From contig DVHG01000006.1 of assembly GCA_018712345.1 (NCBI GenBank), forward strand, positions 1-64,000: a DNA stretch of 64,000 nucleotides. The letters are read 5' to 3'. The notes beneath the pieces are model-generated. The model had not been told where the DNA came from. It did not search any database and was given only the letters and a program-made list of their open reading frames with translations. Position numbers and translations under genes: made by a program. The DNA comes from Candidatus Onthovicinus excrementipullorum (GTDB taxonomy: Bacteria; Bacillota; Clostridia; Oscillospirales; Acutalibacteraceae). Positions within the stretch are counted from its first letter, which is position 1, and the number at the start of each line of letters is the position of its first letter. Below, piece by piece: positions 43,325-52,270 of the stretch.

Positions 43325-43470
43325 TATTTTTTTCCTCTATACTCTTCTCTATTCCTTGAACACCAATCAGAGCATCCTGCCACTTAGGCCTATCACAAAA
43401 TATCGAGCTCCACCAAACAGTTGCCCTCCAATGAATCCCATCACACGGAGGTTTTTGCGATGTCGTAAGG
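43325..43470. other. Spacer between repeat elements
   Basis: About 145 bases, AT-rich, with no gene or signal recognised. Confidence 0.4.
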
Positions 43471-43915
43471 CTCCCTTGTGTAAAGGGAGCTGTCAGCGAA
43501 GTTGACTGAGGGATTGTTTCACTGCTGCATTGATATACTCACAAACGCCCGGAAAGTTGCTGCTGACTTCATTATTTGGGATGCGAATAACTGTGAGGCC
43601 ATAGGTTTCCAAAAAAGCGGTACGTTCCGCATCTTTTTGCATATTATTTTCTTCATAGTGCTGCGAGCCGTGCAATACGATCACCAATCTGACTTCCGCA
43701 CTGTAAAAAATCCACAATGTATTTCCCCAGCACCTTCTGTCTGGAAAAACGGACCGGATAGGAACGCAAAAAGTCATACCAAAGACGGCGTTCTTCTTTT
43801 GTCATTTCTTTACGCAGCTTCTTTGCCAATGGCACCAACTGCTTATTATGTTTTGACTGCATGACAATCCCTCCGTCTCGGCTTCGCCGATCCACCTCCC
43901 TTTACACAAGGGAGG
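43471..43915. mobile_element. DUF559 gene framed by inward-facing repeat units
   Basis: Left unit 43471-43517 and right unit 43864-43915 are in opposite orientations. Read inward each has hairpin CTCCCTTGTGTAAAGGGAG, a second hairpin of different sequence (AGCGAAGTTGACT against TCGGCGAAGCCGA), and the end GAGGGATTGT. The gene between begins and ends within them: the right unit supplies the SD GGAGGG of the DUF559 gene, and the left unit encodes its last codons. It has the look of a transposable unit with structured ends. That it is mobile is inferred from the related copies alongside. Confidence 0.55.
43493..43862 (-). pseudogene. DUF559 (Vsr-like PD-(D/E)XK nuclease) gene, frameshifted and active-site altered
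   Basis: From ATG 43862 (GGAGGGATTGTC upstream) the first frame reads KKLRKEMTKEERRLWYDFLR and VLGKYIVDF; the second frame continues YSAEVRLVIVLHGSQHYEEN and ends AAVKQSLSQLR. The two frames join if one base is removed from the A6/T6 run at 43705-43710, giving VDFYSAEVRLVI. The joined protein would be about 122 residues, normal for DUF559. The motif VIELDGSQHYE expected in this family reads VIVLHGSQHYE here, so the metal-binding Asp is His. Thus both the frame and the active site are damaged. Confidence 0.8.
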
Positions 43916-44060
43916 CAAGGTTGGGAGAAACCTTCACTCGATGCGATATCCAGGCCTCCCTCATTCGTCTCAGCCGATGCCTTTCTGCTCCGCAGATGGA
44001 CTACCCTTTTACCCACTGCGCGGACATTTCACCTTGGGGAGATTGCGCAGCGGTCAAACG
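43916..44060. other. Spacer between repeat elements
   Basis: About 145 bases with no gene. Contains TCTGCTCCGCAGA-type small palindromes and remnants of the same repeat family. Confidence 0.4.
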
Positions 44061-44207
44061 GCTCCCCTGTGTAAGGGGAGCTGTCGAACGTAGTGAGACT
44101 GAGGGGTTGTCGGCTGGAACCATCGGTTTTTCACTGGCCTCACCCCTGTAACAATCCCTCCAGTTCGGCTTCCGCCTCACCACCTCCCTTTACACAAGGA
44201 AGGCGGG
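44061..44207. repeat. Palindromic repeat element, gene-less copy 2
   Basis: Left unit CTCCCCTGTGTAAGGGGAG + CTGTCGAACGTAGTGAGACTG + AGGGGTTGT; spacer; right unit read inward CCTTCCTTGTGTAAAGGGAGG ... GGAGGGATTGT. Same design as 43184-43324 and, in its ends, as the DUF559 unit. Confidence 0.8.
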
Positions 44208-44213
44208 GTACCA

Positions 44214-44765
44214 TCATATCATCCACCGGTTTTGGATTTCCCCCGCCAGATCCTTCCAGAGGAACGTCTGGCCGTCAAAGGTCATGTAACCGCGCCAGCT
44301 GTTCTCCTTGGGGAGGGAGACGGAGCCGGGGTTCAGGTACGTATAGGTCCCGTGCTCCACGCATTTGGGCACATGCGTATGCCCATGCAGCAGGATATCG
44401 CCGTCGTGCAGGGGCGGCAGCTGCCCCTCATGGAACAGGTGGCCGTGCGTGGCAAAGATCATCCGTTCCCCGGCGCACAAAATTGCATAGTCGGCCAGAA
44501 TGGGAAATTCCAGCACCATCTGGTCCACCTCCGTGTCACAGTTGCCGCGCACGGCGAGGATATCCTCCCGGATGGCGTTCAGCTGCGTGATCACTGCCTT
44601 GGGATTATACCCCTCCGGCAGGTCGTTGCGTGGGCCGTGGTAGAGGATATCCCCCAGCAGCAGGAGCCGGTCCGCCTGCTCCCGGCGATAGGATTCCAGC
44701 AGCTGGGCGCAGTAGTAGGCCGAGCCGTGGATATCGGATGCTATCATCCATTTCACTGTGACCAT
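44214..44765 (-). CDS. yfcE: YfcE-family metallophosphoesterase
   Basis: 183 residues. Calcineurin-like motifs in order: MIASDIHGS (D-x-H) at 7-15, LLLGDILYHGPRND (GD), VRGNCDTEVD (GNCD), FATHGHLFHE (GH) and LLHGHTHVPK (GHTH), then LNPGSVSLPK as is typical of YfcE/MJ0936 proteins. A cytosolic phosphodiesterase of unknown natural substrate. Last gene of a three-gene minus-strand unit with the hexosaminidase and amidohydrolase genes, 21 bases after the former. Confidence 0.92.
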   Translation of the reverse strand: MVTVKWMIASDIHGSAYYCAQLLESYRREQADRLLLLGDILYHGPRNDLPEGYNPKAVITQLNAIREDILAVRGNCDTEVDQMVLEFPILADYAILCAGERMIFATHGHLFHEGQLPPLHDGDILLHGHTHVPKCVEHGTYTYLNPGSVSLPKENSWRGYMTFDGQTFLWKDLAGEIQNRWMI

Positions 44766-44786
44766 CTTCTCCTTTCGCGTTCGGAA

Positions 44787-46256
44787 TTATTTGATATCAA
44801 GCTGGTTTTTGACGGTATCGGCGTTGATGCTGCGCAGGAAGAAGCGCGCTGCCCCGAGCCTCCCGGCCAGCCCGCGCGGACTCCATTCCCCAAGGGGCGC
44901 GGGTGTGACGCCGATCTCCTCCAGCAGCGGAATGCTCTTTTGGAATCGGCGCTCAAAGTTATAGATATTTTTCCGCTCCGCCCGCGTCCATCCCGTCTCC
45001 GCGATCGCGGCAAAGCGCGGGTACGCCTGATAGCACAGCCGGGCAAAATCCGGCACGTGCTCCGTCCAGAGCTCTCCCTCCACCCCGAGGATATTCTTCT
45101 CCCCGGCGAAGGTCAGCTCCGGCACCAGGGGCCGATAATTGTAGGTCTTCTCCAGCGGCGTCAGCCCATAGGGATAGTCCATATAATAGTGAGAAAAGTC
45201 GGACACAACCACCTGCCCGCCGCGGTTGGCCCGGCGGACGGAATAGCCGCCGCGGTCCATCCACATCTGGACGGTAGCGCCGTTTTTCAGGTTCCCGCTC
45301 TTCAGGGCGTCGTTCCAGACGGTGGCGCGGACCCCTTTTGCCGTCAGGTAATCAATTACGCGATTCATGAAATATCCCTGCAGCCCCTCGGCGTCCGTAA
45401 TATGTTCCCGCTCCATGGCGGCACGGCAGTGCGGACATTTATTCCAGCGGTCCTTGGGCGCCTCATCCCCGCCGATGTGGATCCGCTTGGACGGAAAAAG
45501 CTCAATCACTTCGTCCAGCACGCGGAATACGAAGTCATACGTGCTCTCCCGCCCGGCGCAGAGAATATCGCGGAAAATGCCGCCGCAGATGCGCACCGGG
45601 ATCGCCTCCTGTGTGCAGGAGAGGTGCGGATAGGCCGCGATGGCCGCGCTGGTATGGCCGGGAATATCAATCTCCGGGATCACCTCAATGAACCGCTGTG
45701 TACAGTAGTCAACGATCTCGCGGATCTGATCCTTCGTATAGAATCCGCCGTATTCCTCGCCCGTATTCTTTTCCCGGTTAAAGTGGGATCCCGCGCGCCT
45801 GGAGCCAATCTGTGTGAGCAGCGGAAAGCTGTCAATTTGGATCCGCCAGCCCTGGTCGTCCGTCAAGTGCCAGTGAAATTTGTTGAGTTTATAGAGCGCC
45901 GCCGCATCAATCATCTTTTTCAACTCATCCACTGTGAAAAAGTGACGCGCACAGTCGATCATAAAGCCGCGGTAGGGGAACACCGGCTCATCACACAGGC
46001 ACAGCTCCGGCAGCGCCCGGGCGCCATGCATCATCTGCCGCAGTGTCTGGAAGGCATAGAACTCCCCCGCCGGCGCGGCGGATTCCACCGTGATCTCCCC
46101 GTGCTGAATGCGGATCCGGTACCCCTCCGGATGCCCGATGGCGGGGTCCCTTGTAGTTTTCACCTGCTCCGGCCGGTAGGAGGCCGTGAGGTAAACGCCT
46201 TCCCCCTTCCGGCAGGCGTGGTTCGGGTTCGGTACGCAGAAAAGGGTCTCATCCAT
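44787..46256 (-). CDS. Family 20 glycoside hydrolase (beta-N-acetylhexosaminidase)
   Basis: 489 residues from ATG 46256, which has AGGAGGAAT 8 bases upstream; an ATG six codons earlier overlaps that SD. An N-terminal beta domain about 1-105 precedes the barrel: YRGFMIDCARHFF, KLNKFHWHLTDDQGWRI, VIPEIDIPGHTSAA, and RIHIGGDEAPKDRW with the Asp-Glu pair (Glu acid/base, Asp orienting the acetamido group). C-terminal NILGVEGELWTEHV and the Trp-rich end complete the fold. No signal peptide, so it should process imported GlcNAc- or GalNAc-containing sugars inside the cell. Operon with an amidohydrolase. Confidence 0.93.
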   Translation of the reverse strand: MDETLFCVPNPNHACRKGEGVYLTASYRPEQVKTTRDPAIGHPEGYRIRIQHGEITVESAAPAGEFYAFQTLRQMMHGARALPELCLCDEPVFPYRGFMIDCARHFFTVDELKKMIDAAALYKLNKFHWHLTDDQGWRIQIDSFPLLTQIGSRRAGSHFNREKNTGEEYGGFYTKDQIREIVDYCTQRFIEVIPEIDIPGHTSAAIAAYPHLSCTQEAIPVRICGGIFRDILCAGRESTYDFVFRVLDEVIELFPSKRIHIGGDEAPKDRWNKCPHCRAAMEREHITDAEGLQGYFMNRVIDYLTAKGVRATVWNDALKSGNLKNGATVQMWMDRGGYSVRRANRGGQVVVSDFSHYYMDYPYGLTPLEKTYNYRPLVPELTFAGEKNILGVEGELWTEHVPDFARLCYQAYPRFAAIAETGWTRAERKNIYNFERRFQKSIPLLEEIGVTPAPLGEWSPRGLAGRLGAARFFLRSINADTVKNQLDIK

Positions 46257-46270
46257 GCATTTATTCCTCC

Positions 46271-47086
46271 TCATTCCGATCCGCCCGCCAAAGAAAGCAG
46301 GCGTGCACCATTCTCCCCCAGAATCCCCGCGGTCTCCTGATCCGTCAGATCAAGGGACCTGACAAAAGAGATTTCCTCCGCCGTGTTCCCCCACGGCATG
46401 TCACTGCCGAGCAGGATGCGGTCCGCTCCATGCAGGCGGATGATCTCCCGTGCATAGTGGGGCGGCATCCGCCCGGCGGAGAAGGCGGTATCCAGATAGA
46501 CATCCTTACCACACAGATGCTCCTGCACCTCTTTCCACATCATCCAGCCGCCCATGTGGGCCGCCACTACGGGCGCGCCGCTGAACTGGGGCAAAATCTG
46601 CGCGAGCCCCTGCGGCGTGCAGTGGACCGGCTCCGGATACCCGATATCGATCCCGGCATGGAACACCGTGATAAATCCCAGCTCCCCGATCCGGCGGTAG
46701 AGCGGGAAAAAGCGCTCCTCCTCCACAAAGAAGTGCTGATAGTCCGGGTGGAGCTTGATTCCGCGGATTCCCGCAGCCTTCAGCCGGTCCAGCTCCTCAA
46801 AGGCCGACTCCGAGCCGGGATAGACGCTGCCAAAGGCGATGAGCGCGCCGCCGAAGGTACGGTTGGTCTCAATAGCAAAGTCATTGACGTTGTGCTGCTG
46901 CTTTTCATTTGTGGCGATGTTCAGCACCACGGCGCGGTCCGCGCCGCCATCCCGCACCACGCGCAGCAGGTCCTCCGCCGTGCCGTTGTGGTTGGGACGC
47001 ACGCCGCCGGCCGTATGGGCCAGATTCCGCATGGCCTTTTCCGCAATGCGCTGCGGAAAGGCGTGGGTATGGAAATCGATAATCAT
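46271..47086 (-). CDS. Amidohydrolase-family TIM-barrel metal-dependent hydrolase
   Basis: 271 residues. Amidohydrolase-2 pattern: MIIDFHTHAFP (H-x-H), GIRGIKLHPDYQHF (Lys), TVFHAGIDIGYPEP (His), VVAAHMGGWMMW (His) and ILLGSDMPWGN (final metal Asp). Family members are hydrolases or decarboxylases of varied substrates. SD AAGGAGA. It ends 14 bases before the hexosaminidase start, so both are on one transcript; this suggests hydrolysis of a product or conjugate from amino-sugar breakdown, as an inference. Confidence 0.88.
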   Translation of the reverse strand: MIIDFHTHAFPQRIAEKAMRNLAHTAGGVRPNHNGTAEDLLRVVRDGGADRAVVLNIATNEKQQHNVNDFAIETNRTFGGALIAFGSVYPGSESAFEELDRLKAAGIRGIKLHPDYQHFFVEEERFFPLYRRIGELGFITVFHAGIDIGYPEPVHCTPQGLAQILPQFSGAPVVAAHMGGWMMWKEVQEHLCGKDVYLDTAFSAGRMPPHYAREIIRLHGADRILLGSDMPWGNTAEEISFVRSLDLTDQETAGILGENGARLLSLAGGSE

Positions 47087-47125
47087 CGCTGATTCTCCTT
47101 CCTGTGATCCGATCGATCGGTTTCA

Positions 47126-47169
47126 ATAAAAAGCAGGACAGCTCCGCGCAAATGCACGCGGGGCCGTCC
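47126..47169 (-). terminator. Terminator after typA
   Basis: Minus strand stem GGACGGCCCCGCG / CGCGGAGCTGTCC with two mismatches, then TGCTTTTTATT. Confidence 0.7.
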
Positions 47170-47240
47170 CACAAAGCAGCCCCGAAAAGGGTGATGCAGA
47201 ATGACTGTAATTTGGAATGGCTGTAATACTGCCGGCCGGG

Positions 47241-49064
47241 TTATTTCTTGCGGTGCGCCTGCTTCATGCGCTGCTCCTTGGAGAGGATCTTTTTACGCAG
47301 GCGCAGGCTTTTGGGCGTGACCTCCAGCAGCTCATCATCCCCGATGAACTCCATGGACTGCTCCAGGCTCAATATCGTGGGCGGGACAAGGCGCAGGGCG
47401 TCGTCAGAGCCCGCGGCGCGCGTATTGGTCATCTGCTTTTTACGGCAGACGTTGCAGACGATATCCTCGCTCTTCGAGCATTCCCCGACGATCATGCCCT
47501 CATACACCGGCACACCGGGACCGACGAACAGCCTGCCGCGGTCCTGTGTGTTGAACAGGCCGTAGCCCGTCGTCTCGCCGGCCTCATGCACCACGATGGA
47601 GCCGCGTTCACGCATGGTGATATCGCCTTTCCACGGCTCATAGCCTGCAAAGAGCTGGTTCATGATGCCGTTGCCGTTCGTATCCGTCAAGAACTCCGAG
47701 CGATAGCCGATCAGGCCGCGGGACGGGATTTTAAATTCAATATGCGTGGTTCCGGTATCGCGCGTGCCCATCTTTTCAATCTCGCCCTTGCGGGAGCAGA
47801 GCTTTTCAATCACGGCACCGCTGTACTGCTCCGGCACCTCAACGATCAGCAGCTCCATGGGCTCGAGCACCTTGCCGTTCTCCTCCTTGAGGATGACCTT
47901 CGGGCGGGAGACCTGGAACTCGTACCCCTCGCGGCGCATGGTCTCGATCAGGATGGAGAGGTGCAGCTCGCCGCGGCCGGACACCTTGAAGGTATCAGTC
48001 GTGTCCGTATCCTCCACGCGCATGCTGACATTCGTCTCGACCTCCTTGTACAGGCGGTCGCGCAGATTGCGGGAGGTGACAAACTTCCCCTCGCGCCCGG
48101 CAAAGGGGGAATCATTGACCATGAAGTTCATGGAGATCGTCGGCTCGTCAATCTTGACGAACGGGAGCGGCTCCACACATGACGGATCACACGCCGTCTC
48201 GCCGATGTTGATATCCGAGATACCGGAGACCGCGATCAGGTCGCCCAGACGCGCCTCCTTGACCTCCACGCGTTTGAGACCTTCAAACTGGTACAGGCGG
48301 GAGATCTTCTGGTTCTCCTGCCGCCCATCCGTCTTGCACAGTACGACGGCCTGACCCTCCCGGATCATCCCGCGCTCCACGCGGCCAATCCCGATCCTGC
48401 CGACATAGTCGTCATACTCCAGAGAGGAAAATCGCACCTGAGTGGGGCCCTCCAGATCGCCGCGAGGGGCGTCGATATGTTCCAGAATGGCATCGAGCAG
48501 CGGGCGCATGTCCGTGCCCGGCTCATCGGCCTTCAGGGAGGAGACGCCCTCCTTCGCAGAGGCATATACCACCGGGAATTCGAGCTGATCCTCATCGGCC
48601 CCCAGCTCGATGAACAGGTCCAGCACCTCGTCCACGACCTCCGCCGGACGTGCACCGGGACGGTCAATCTTATTGATGACAACGAGCACCTTCTTATGCA
48701 GGTTGAGCGCCTTTTGCAGCACAAAGCGCGTCTGCGGCATGCAGCCCTCAAACGCATCCACCAGCAGCAGCACGCCGTCCACCATCATCAGGATGCGCTC
48801 CACCTCGCCGCCGAAATCGGCATGGCCGGGCGTGTCAACCACATTGATCTTCACCCCGTTGTAGTGGATGGATGTATTTTTGGACAGGATCGTGATCCCG
48901 CGCTCGCGCTCAAGCGCGTTGGAGTCCATCACGCGCTCATCCACCTGCTCATTCGCGCGGAAAGTACCGCTCTGCTTGAGCAGTTCGTCCACGAGCGTCG
49001 TCTTGCCGTGGTCAACGTGCGCAATGATCGCCACATTCCTGATATCTTCTCTGATTCCTTCCAT
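47241..49064 (-). CDS. typA: Translational GTPase TypA/BipA
   Basis: 607 residues. GTPase domain: [13 protein letters not shown] (G1), RGITI (G2), [13 protein letters not shown] (G3), [12 protein letters not shown] (G4) and YASAKEGV (G5). Then EF-Tu domain 2, the TypA-specific [40 protein letters not shown] (domain III), [20 protein letters not shown] and the C-terminal domain ending MKQAHRKK. Ribosome-binding GTPase that helps 50S assembly and stress growth. SD AAGGAAGGG. Single-gene unit with terminator. Confidence 0.97.
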   Translation of the reverse strand: MEGIREDIRNVAIIAHVDHGKTTLVDELLKQSGTFRANEQVDERVMDSNALERERGITILSKNTSIHYNGVKINVVDTPGHADFGGEVERILMMVDGVLLLVDAFEGCMPQTRFVLQKALNLHKKVLVVINKIDRPGARPAEVVDEVLDLFIELGADEDQLEFPVVYASAKEGVSSLKADEPGTDMRPLLDAILEHIDAPRGDLEGPTQVRFSSLEYDDYVGRIGIGRVERGMIREGQAVVLCKTDGRQENQKISRLYQFEGLKRVEVKEARLGDLIAVSGISDINIGETACDPSCVEPLPFVKIDEPTISMNFMVNDSPFAGREGKFVTSRNLRDRLYKEVETNVSMRVEDTDTTDTFKVSGRGELHLSILIETMRREGYEFQVSRPKVILKEENGKVLEPMELLIVEVPEQYSGAVIEKLCSRKGEIEKMGTRDTGTTHIEFKIPSRGLIGYRSEFLTDTNGNGIMNQLFAGYEPWKGDITMRERGSIVVHEAGETTGYGLFNTQDRGRLFVGPGVPVYEGMIVGECSKSEDIVCNVCRKKQMTNTRAAGSDDALRLVPPTILSLEQSMEFIGDDELLEVTPKSLRLRKKILSKEQRMKQAHRKK

Positions 49065-49405
49065 AGAGACCCTTCCTTATATCGGTTAAACATGTATCAC
49101 TTTATTTTATCATTCCGGCGCATTATTATCAAGAAATAAAGTGGACAATCCCATTTTCAATTTCCCACGTAATGTTGTGGATATAGACGGCGCATTCCCG
49201 CGCCCAAATACGGCTTTATCCGGGTAGGCCACGTTTTGTTTTGGGTATAATCCACAAATACCAATTAACAATTTTGTAAAATATTTTGCGCCAAAACTCT
49301 ATAAAAGAAATCACATGCAATTAGATATTGTATATATTGACTAATTTCAAGAAGTGATTTATAATAGTTGGGTATAGAAAAGAGCCGTGAAAGGGAGGTA
49401 TTTTT
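49065..49405 (+). other. Intergenic region between typA and the GPH symporter
   Basis: No gene. The left part holds the typA start region; the right part is AT-rich and contains the symporter promoter TTGACT-17-TATAAT at 49337-49365 and SD GGGAGG at 49393-49398. Confidence 0.55.
49337..49365 (+). promoter_or_regulatory. Promoter of the GPH symporter gene
   Basis: TTGACT (49337-49342), 17-base spacer, TATAAT (49360-49365). Confidence 0.7.
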
Positions 49406-51058
49406 TTGAGTAAAAAACCAAAGGCACCACGCAACCCCAATACATATACGCCAAAAGAGCGTAATTTGTATCTGCTGGGTATGGTCGGCCAGAACATGAT
49501 CTACAACATCATCAATACGGGGCTTGTTTACTACCTCGGCCAGGTAATTTTCATCCCCGCAATGGCGACCAGCGTCATTTTTGCCGTAGCGCGTATCTGG
49601 GACGCCATCAATGACCCAATGATGGGCACCATCTGCGATCACACACATTCCAAGTGGGGTAAATGCAAGCCCTATCTGATGTTTGTGCCCGGTGTGGTAT
49701 GCATCATCACCATTCTAACATTCATCAACGCACAGTATTCAGAGACGGGATCACTCAGCAGTAAGGTGTTTATCATCGGCTGGGCCGGACTGTCCTACAT
49801 CCTGTATGGTATGTCCTACACGGCGGGCGATATCCCGCTGTGGGGCGTTACGGCGCTGATGACAGACGATGAAAAACAGCGCGCTAATCTGCTCTCCCTC
49901 GCCCGCATTGCGGCAGGGCTTGGCGGTGGTCTTGCGCTGCTGACCATTGTGAATGTGTCCCAGGCGCTCGGTCGTGTTTTGATGGAGCGGATGGACGATC
50001 CCGCGACGGCCATGCAGTACGGCTTCATCATCGTAGCCGTCGTGATGACGCTCATTTCCACTGCGCTCTTCCAGTGCGCAGGTGCCGTCAAGGAGCGCGT
50101 ACCACAATCGGAGCGCCATTACACACTGAAAGAAAACTTTCAGGTCATGTGGCGCAACAAGCCTTTCCGTAAAATTCTGATTTCGGCTATTCTGCGCAGC
50201 CCCTTCCAGCTGCTGACGCTGATCGCGATCACGCTGCTCTCCTACTACTACGGCAACGGCGGCCGTGACGACTACACCCTCTATCTGCTGTTCCTTGGTG
50301 CCGCAATTTTCGGCGGACAGTTTATCGCCATGGCGTTTGCCCCTGCGCTTGCAAGCAAGTTTGAAAAGAAAAAAGTATTTAACTTCTGCAACTTCCTCAG
50401 CGGTATTCCGTTTGCCCTCATTTTTGTGGTCTATCTGATCGCGCCGCAGGATCTTGATAAATGGAGCTGGCTGTGCGTTCTGTTTGTACTGTTCGCCCTT
50501 GCTGGCGCGGGCACCGGCGTGGTCAACGTGCTGCAGTCCGTCATGATCGCCGACTGCGTGGACTATGAGGAGTACACGACCGGCGTCCGTCCGGACGGCG
50601 TCTTCTTCTCCGGCCAGTCCTTCGCCACCAAGTTCGGCTCCGGTCTCTCCTCTATTATTCAGGGCGTTGTTTATACGCTAATCGGTTTCAGCGGTGACGG
50701 CGTTGCCAGAGTCAACGAGGTACTTCTCCCAAAAGATTCCACGGTTTTGTTTAAAGAGGCATATCCTGAAATCGCCATGGCGATGTTTTTCCTTGTCTCC
50801 ATCCCGCCGGCGATCGGCTGCCTGCTCTCCATCATTCCGACGTGGAAATATCCGCTCACCAATAAGGAACACGCCAAGATCCTTGAGTTCCTGCGCGTGC
50901 GCCGTATTGTCGCGAAGGAGAAAGGGATCGATGTTGGCAAGGTGACTGAGGCTGAGGTGATTGAAACGGCCGAGAAATCCGGTATCAATCTGGAGCCCGT
51001 CTCCGAAGATCTTGCCAGTGTGGCCGCGAAAGCTCGAATTCACAACAGCAATAACTGA
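49406..51058 (+). CDS. GPH-family sugar:cation symporter
   Basis: 550 residues from TTG 49406, 7 bases after GGGAGG; no ATG or GTG nearby is in a better position. Twelve membrane segments. Family motifs: NLYLLGMVGQNMIYNIINTG at the start, ARIWDAINDPMMGTICDHT (the D-x-x-N-D-P motif) and KWGKCKPYLM, then TAGDIPLWGVTALMTDDEKQR. The middle loop FFSGQSFATKFGSGLSS is typical of the C-terminal half. Family substrates include melibiose, xylosides and glucuronides. Adjacent genes do not fix the sugar. The tail (about 500-550) is cytosolic and helical. Confidence 0.9.
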   Translation: MSKKPKAPRNPNTYTPKERNLYLLGMVGQNMIYNIINTGLVYYLGQVIFIPAMATSVIFAVARIWDAINDPMMGTICDHTHSKWGKCKPYLMFVPGVVCIITILTFINAQYSETGSLSSKVFIIGWAGLSYILYGMSYTAGDIPLWGVTALMTDDEKQRANLLSLARIAAGLGGGLALLTIVNVSQALGRVLMERMDDPATAMQYGFIIVAVVMTLISTALFQCAGAVKERVPQSERHYTLKENFQVMWRNKPFRKILISAILRSPFQLLTLIAITLLSYYYGNGGRDDYTLYLLFLGAAIFGGQFIAMAFAPALASKFEKKKVFNFCNFLSGIPFALIFVVYLIAPQDLDKWSWLCVLFVLFALAGAGTGVVNVLQSVMIADCVDYEEYTTGVRPDGVFFSGQSFATKFGSGLSSIIQGVVYTLIGFSGDGVARVNEVLLPKDSTVLFKEAYPEIAMAMFFLVSIPPAIGCLLSIIPTWKYPLTNKEHAKILEFLRVRRIVAKEKGIDVGKVTEAEVIETAEKSGINLEPVSEDLASVAAKARIHNSNN

Positions 51059-51070
51059 ACCTTTCATATG

Positions 51071-51105
51071 CAGGGCCCTGAAGTATTTCAGGGCCCTGTT
51101 TTTAT
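51071..51105 (+). terminator. Terminator after symporter gene
   Basis: Perfect 12-bp stem CAGGGCCCTGAA / TTCAGGGCCCTG followed by TTTTT. Confidence 0.9.
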
Positions 51106-51170
51106 GGGCAAAAGTCCCAACTAGTGATTATTAACAAATTTATAGAGTGTAAAATTATGTAATTTAAATA

Positions 51171-51198
51171 TTGAAATTTAAGCACAATCGGCTATAAT
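51171..51198 (+). promoter_or_regulatory. Promoter of the secreted orphan gene
   Basis: TTGAAA (51171-51176), 16-base spacer, TATAAT (51193-51198). The surrounding 51106-51316 is AT-rich with no other feature. Confidence 0.55.
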
Positions 51199-51316
51199 CA
51201 AAATGTACAGGTTATTTAAAATAGAACCATCTGCAAGGGGATGATTCCGATGTACCATTCACTCCGTGGATCAAATCAATATTCAATAAATCCTATGGAT
51301 CAATGGAGGAAAACCA

Positions 51317-52033
51317 ATGAAAAGGAATCTAAAAAAAAGACTGTTATCCCTTGCAATGTCTATTGTTTTACTCGGACAGATCGGGTTCTTGAGCGGCGTA
51401 TCTGCTCAGGCAGCTGCTGAACCAGATGAGGAAACAATTACGTCCTATGCGGCTTCTGAATTTGCGAATATTATTTACCGTGCTGCCTTTTTTACCTACA
51501 TGAACAATCGGGTTATCCCGGGCGATGTAGCCAAGGGTGAACTTACTAACCTTACAGTTAAAGCTCATAATGCAAATGGACTGGAAGCGTATGAATTCCG
51601 GGGTAGCTTTTCAGGAAAAGTAGCGGGTATATCGCAATCTTATATCATTCCTTTAATCGCTGGGAATAAGCCATTTTGGACGGCTGTTATTAACGATCCA
51701 AAATTTCAATTAAGCCAGGCGGGGAACTTTTTCATGGGATTGGCACAAATTATTTCGGCATATTTTGCTGAGGATGCAGCCATTTCCGATTTCACAAGTG
51801 CGCTTATGAGTGTAAGTGATATGAATACATTAAAAATACATGTTAACAGCATGAATGCAGGTGATTTCGTGGTTTTAGTGCCACAATTCACTGTGTATCA
51901 ACGGCTGTGGAACTTTTTCATTTTAGATACCACTGTGCCAACTAACAGCTTTGTGATTCGAGAGGAAAATTTGACTGTTCCCGATACACTTCCCGATTGG
52001 GTCTACAACGGCCCTCCGGTTACCGTGCTGTGA
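51317..52033 (+). CDS. Secreted orphan protein
   Basis: 238 residues with an SD TGGAGGA. Signal peptide 1-33 (KRNLKKRLLSLAMSIVLLGQ, cleavage near AQAAAEP). The mature part mixes helices and strands (SEFANIIYRAAFFTYMNNRV, YEFRGSFSGKVAGISQSYII, AGDFVVLVPQFTVYQRLWNF) with only one clear hydrophobic block (FFMGLAQIISAYFA). No Cys, no repeat, no wall anchor. The region is more AT-rich than the flanks, so it may be acquired. No family recognised. Confidence 0.6.
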   Translation: MKRNLKKRLLSLAMSIVLLGQIGFLSGVSAQAAAEPDEETITSYAASEFANIIYRAAFFTYMNNRVIPGDVAKGELTNLTVKAHNANGLEAYEFRGSFSGKVAGISQSYIIPLIAGNKPFWTAVINDPKFQLSQAGNFFMGLAQIISAYFAEDAAISDFTSALMSVSDMNTLKIHVNSMNAGDFVVLVPQFTVYQRLWNFFILDTTVPTNSFVIREENLTVPDTLPDWVYNGPPVTVL

Positions 52034-52101
52034 AGTCAACGATAAGCCTTGCTGAATAAGGACACGCATCAAAAACGTCAAATTTTCGCATCCGCTGTTA
52101 T

Positions 52102-52135
52102 CGGCGCTCTGAATTTTTTTCAGGGCGCCGTTTTT
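52102..52135 (+). terminator. Terminator after the secreted orphan
   Basis: Stem CGGCGCTCTGAA / TTCAGGGCGCCG (one G-T pair), then TTTTT. Confidence 0.82.
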
Positions 52136-52201
52136 CGGCTGCTTTCACCAACTCGGCGGCATGCGGATAAAGCATCTGATTGAATTGGGATCATTCCATA
52201 T

Positions 52202-52242
52202 AAAAAGGGCGGCCCGCACCGGTTTTCTCCGATGCGGGCCGC
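52202..52242 (-). terminator. Terminator of the Ldh-malic enzyme operon
   Basis: Minus strand stem GCGGCCCGCA / TGCGGGCCGC, loop TCGGAGAAAACCGG, followed by CCTTTTTA. Confidence 0.85.
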
Positions 52243-52270
52243 TATTGTTTGATGATTGCTAAAGCTCTTC

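Noticed and set aside
43184-44207. CRISPR array
   Set aside because: The repeats are few, long, palindromic and in both orientations; spacing is irregular and there are no cas genes.
44232-46340. 702-codon open frame opposite the phosphodiesterase and hexosaminidase genes
   Set aside because: Antisense shadow of two well-supported genes.
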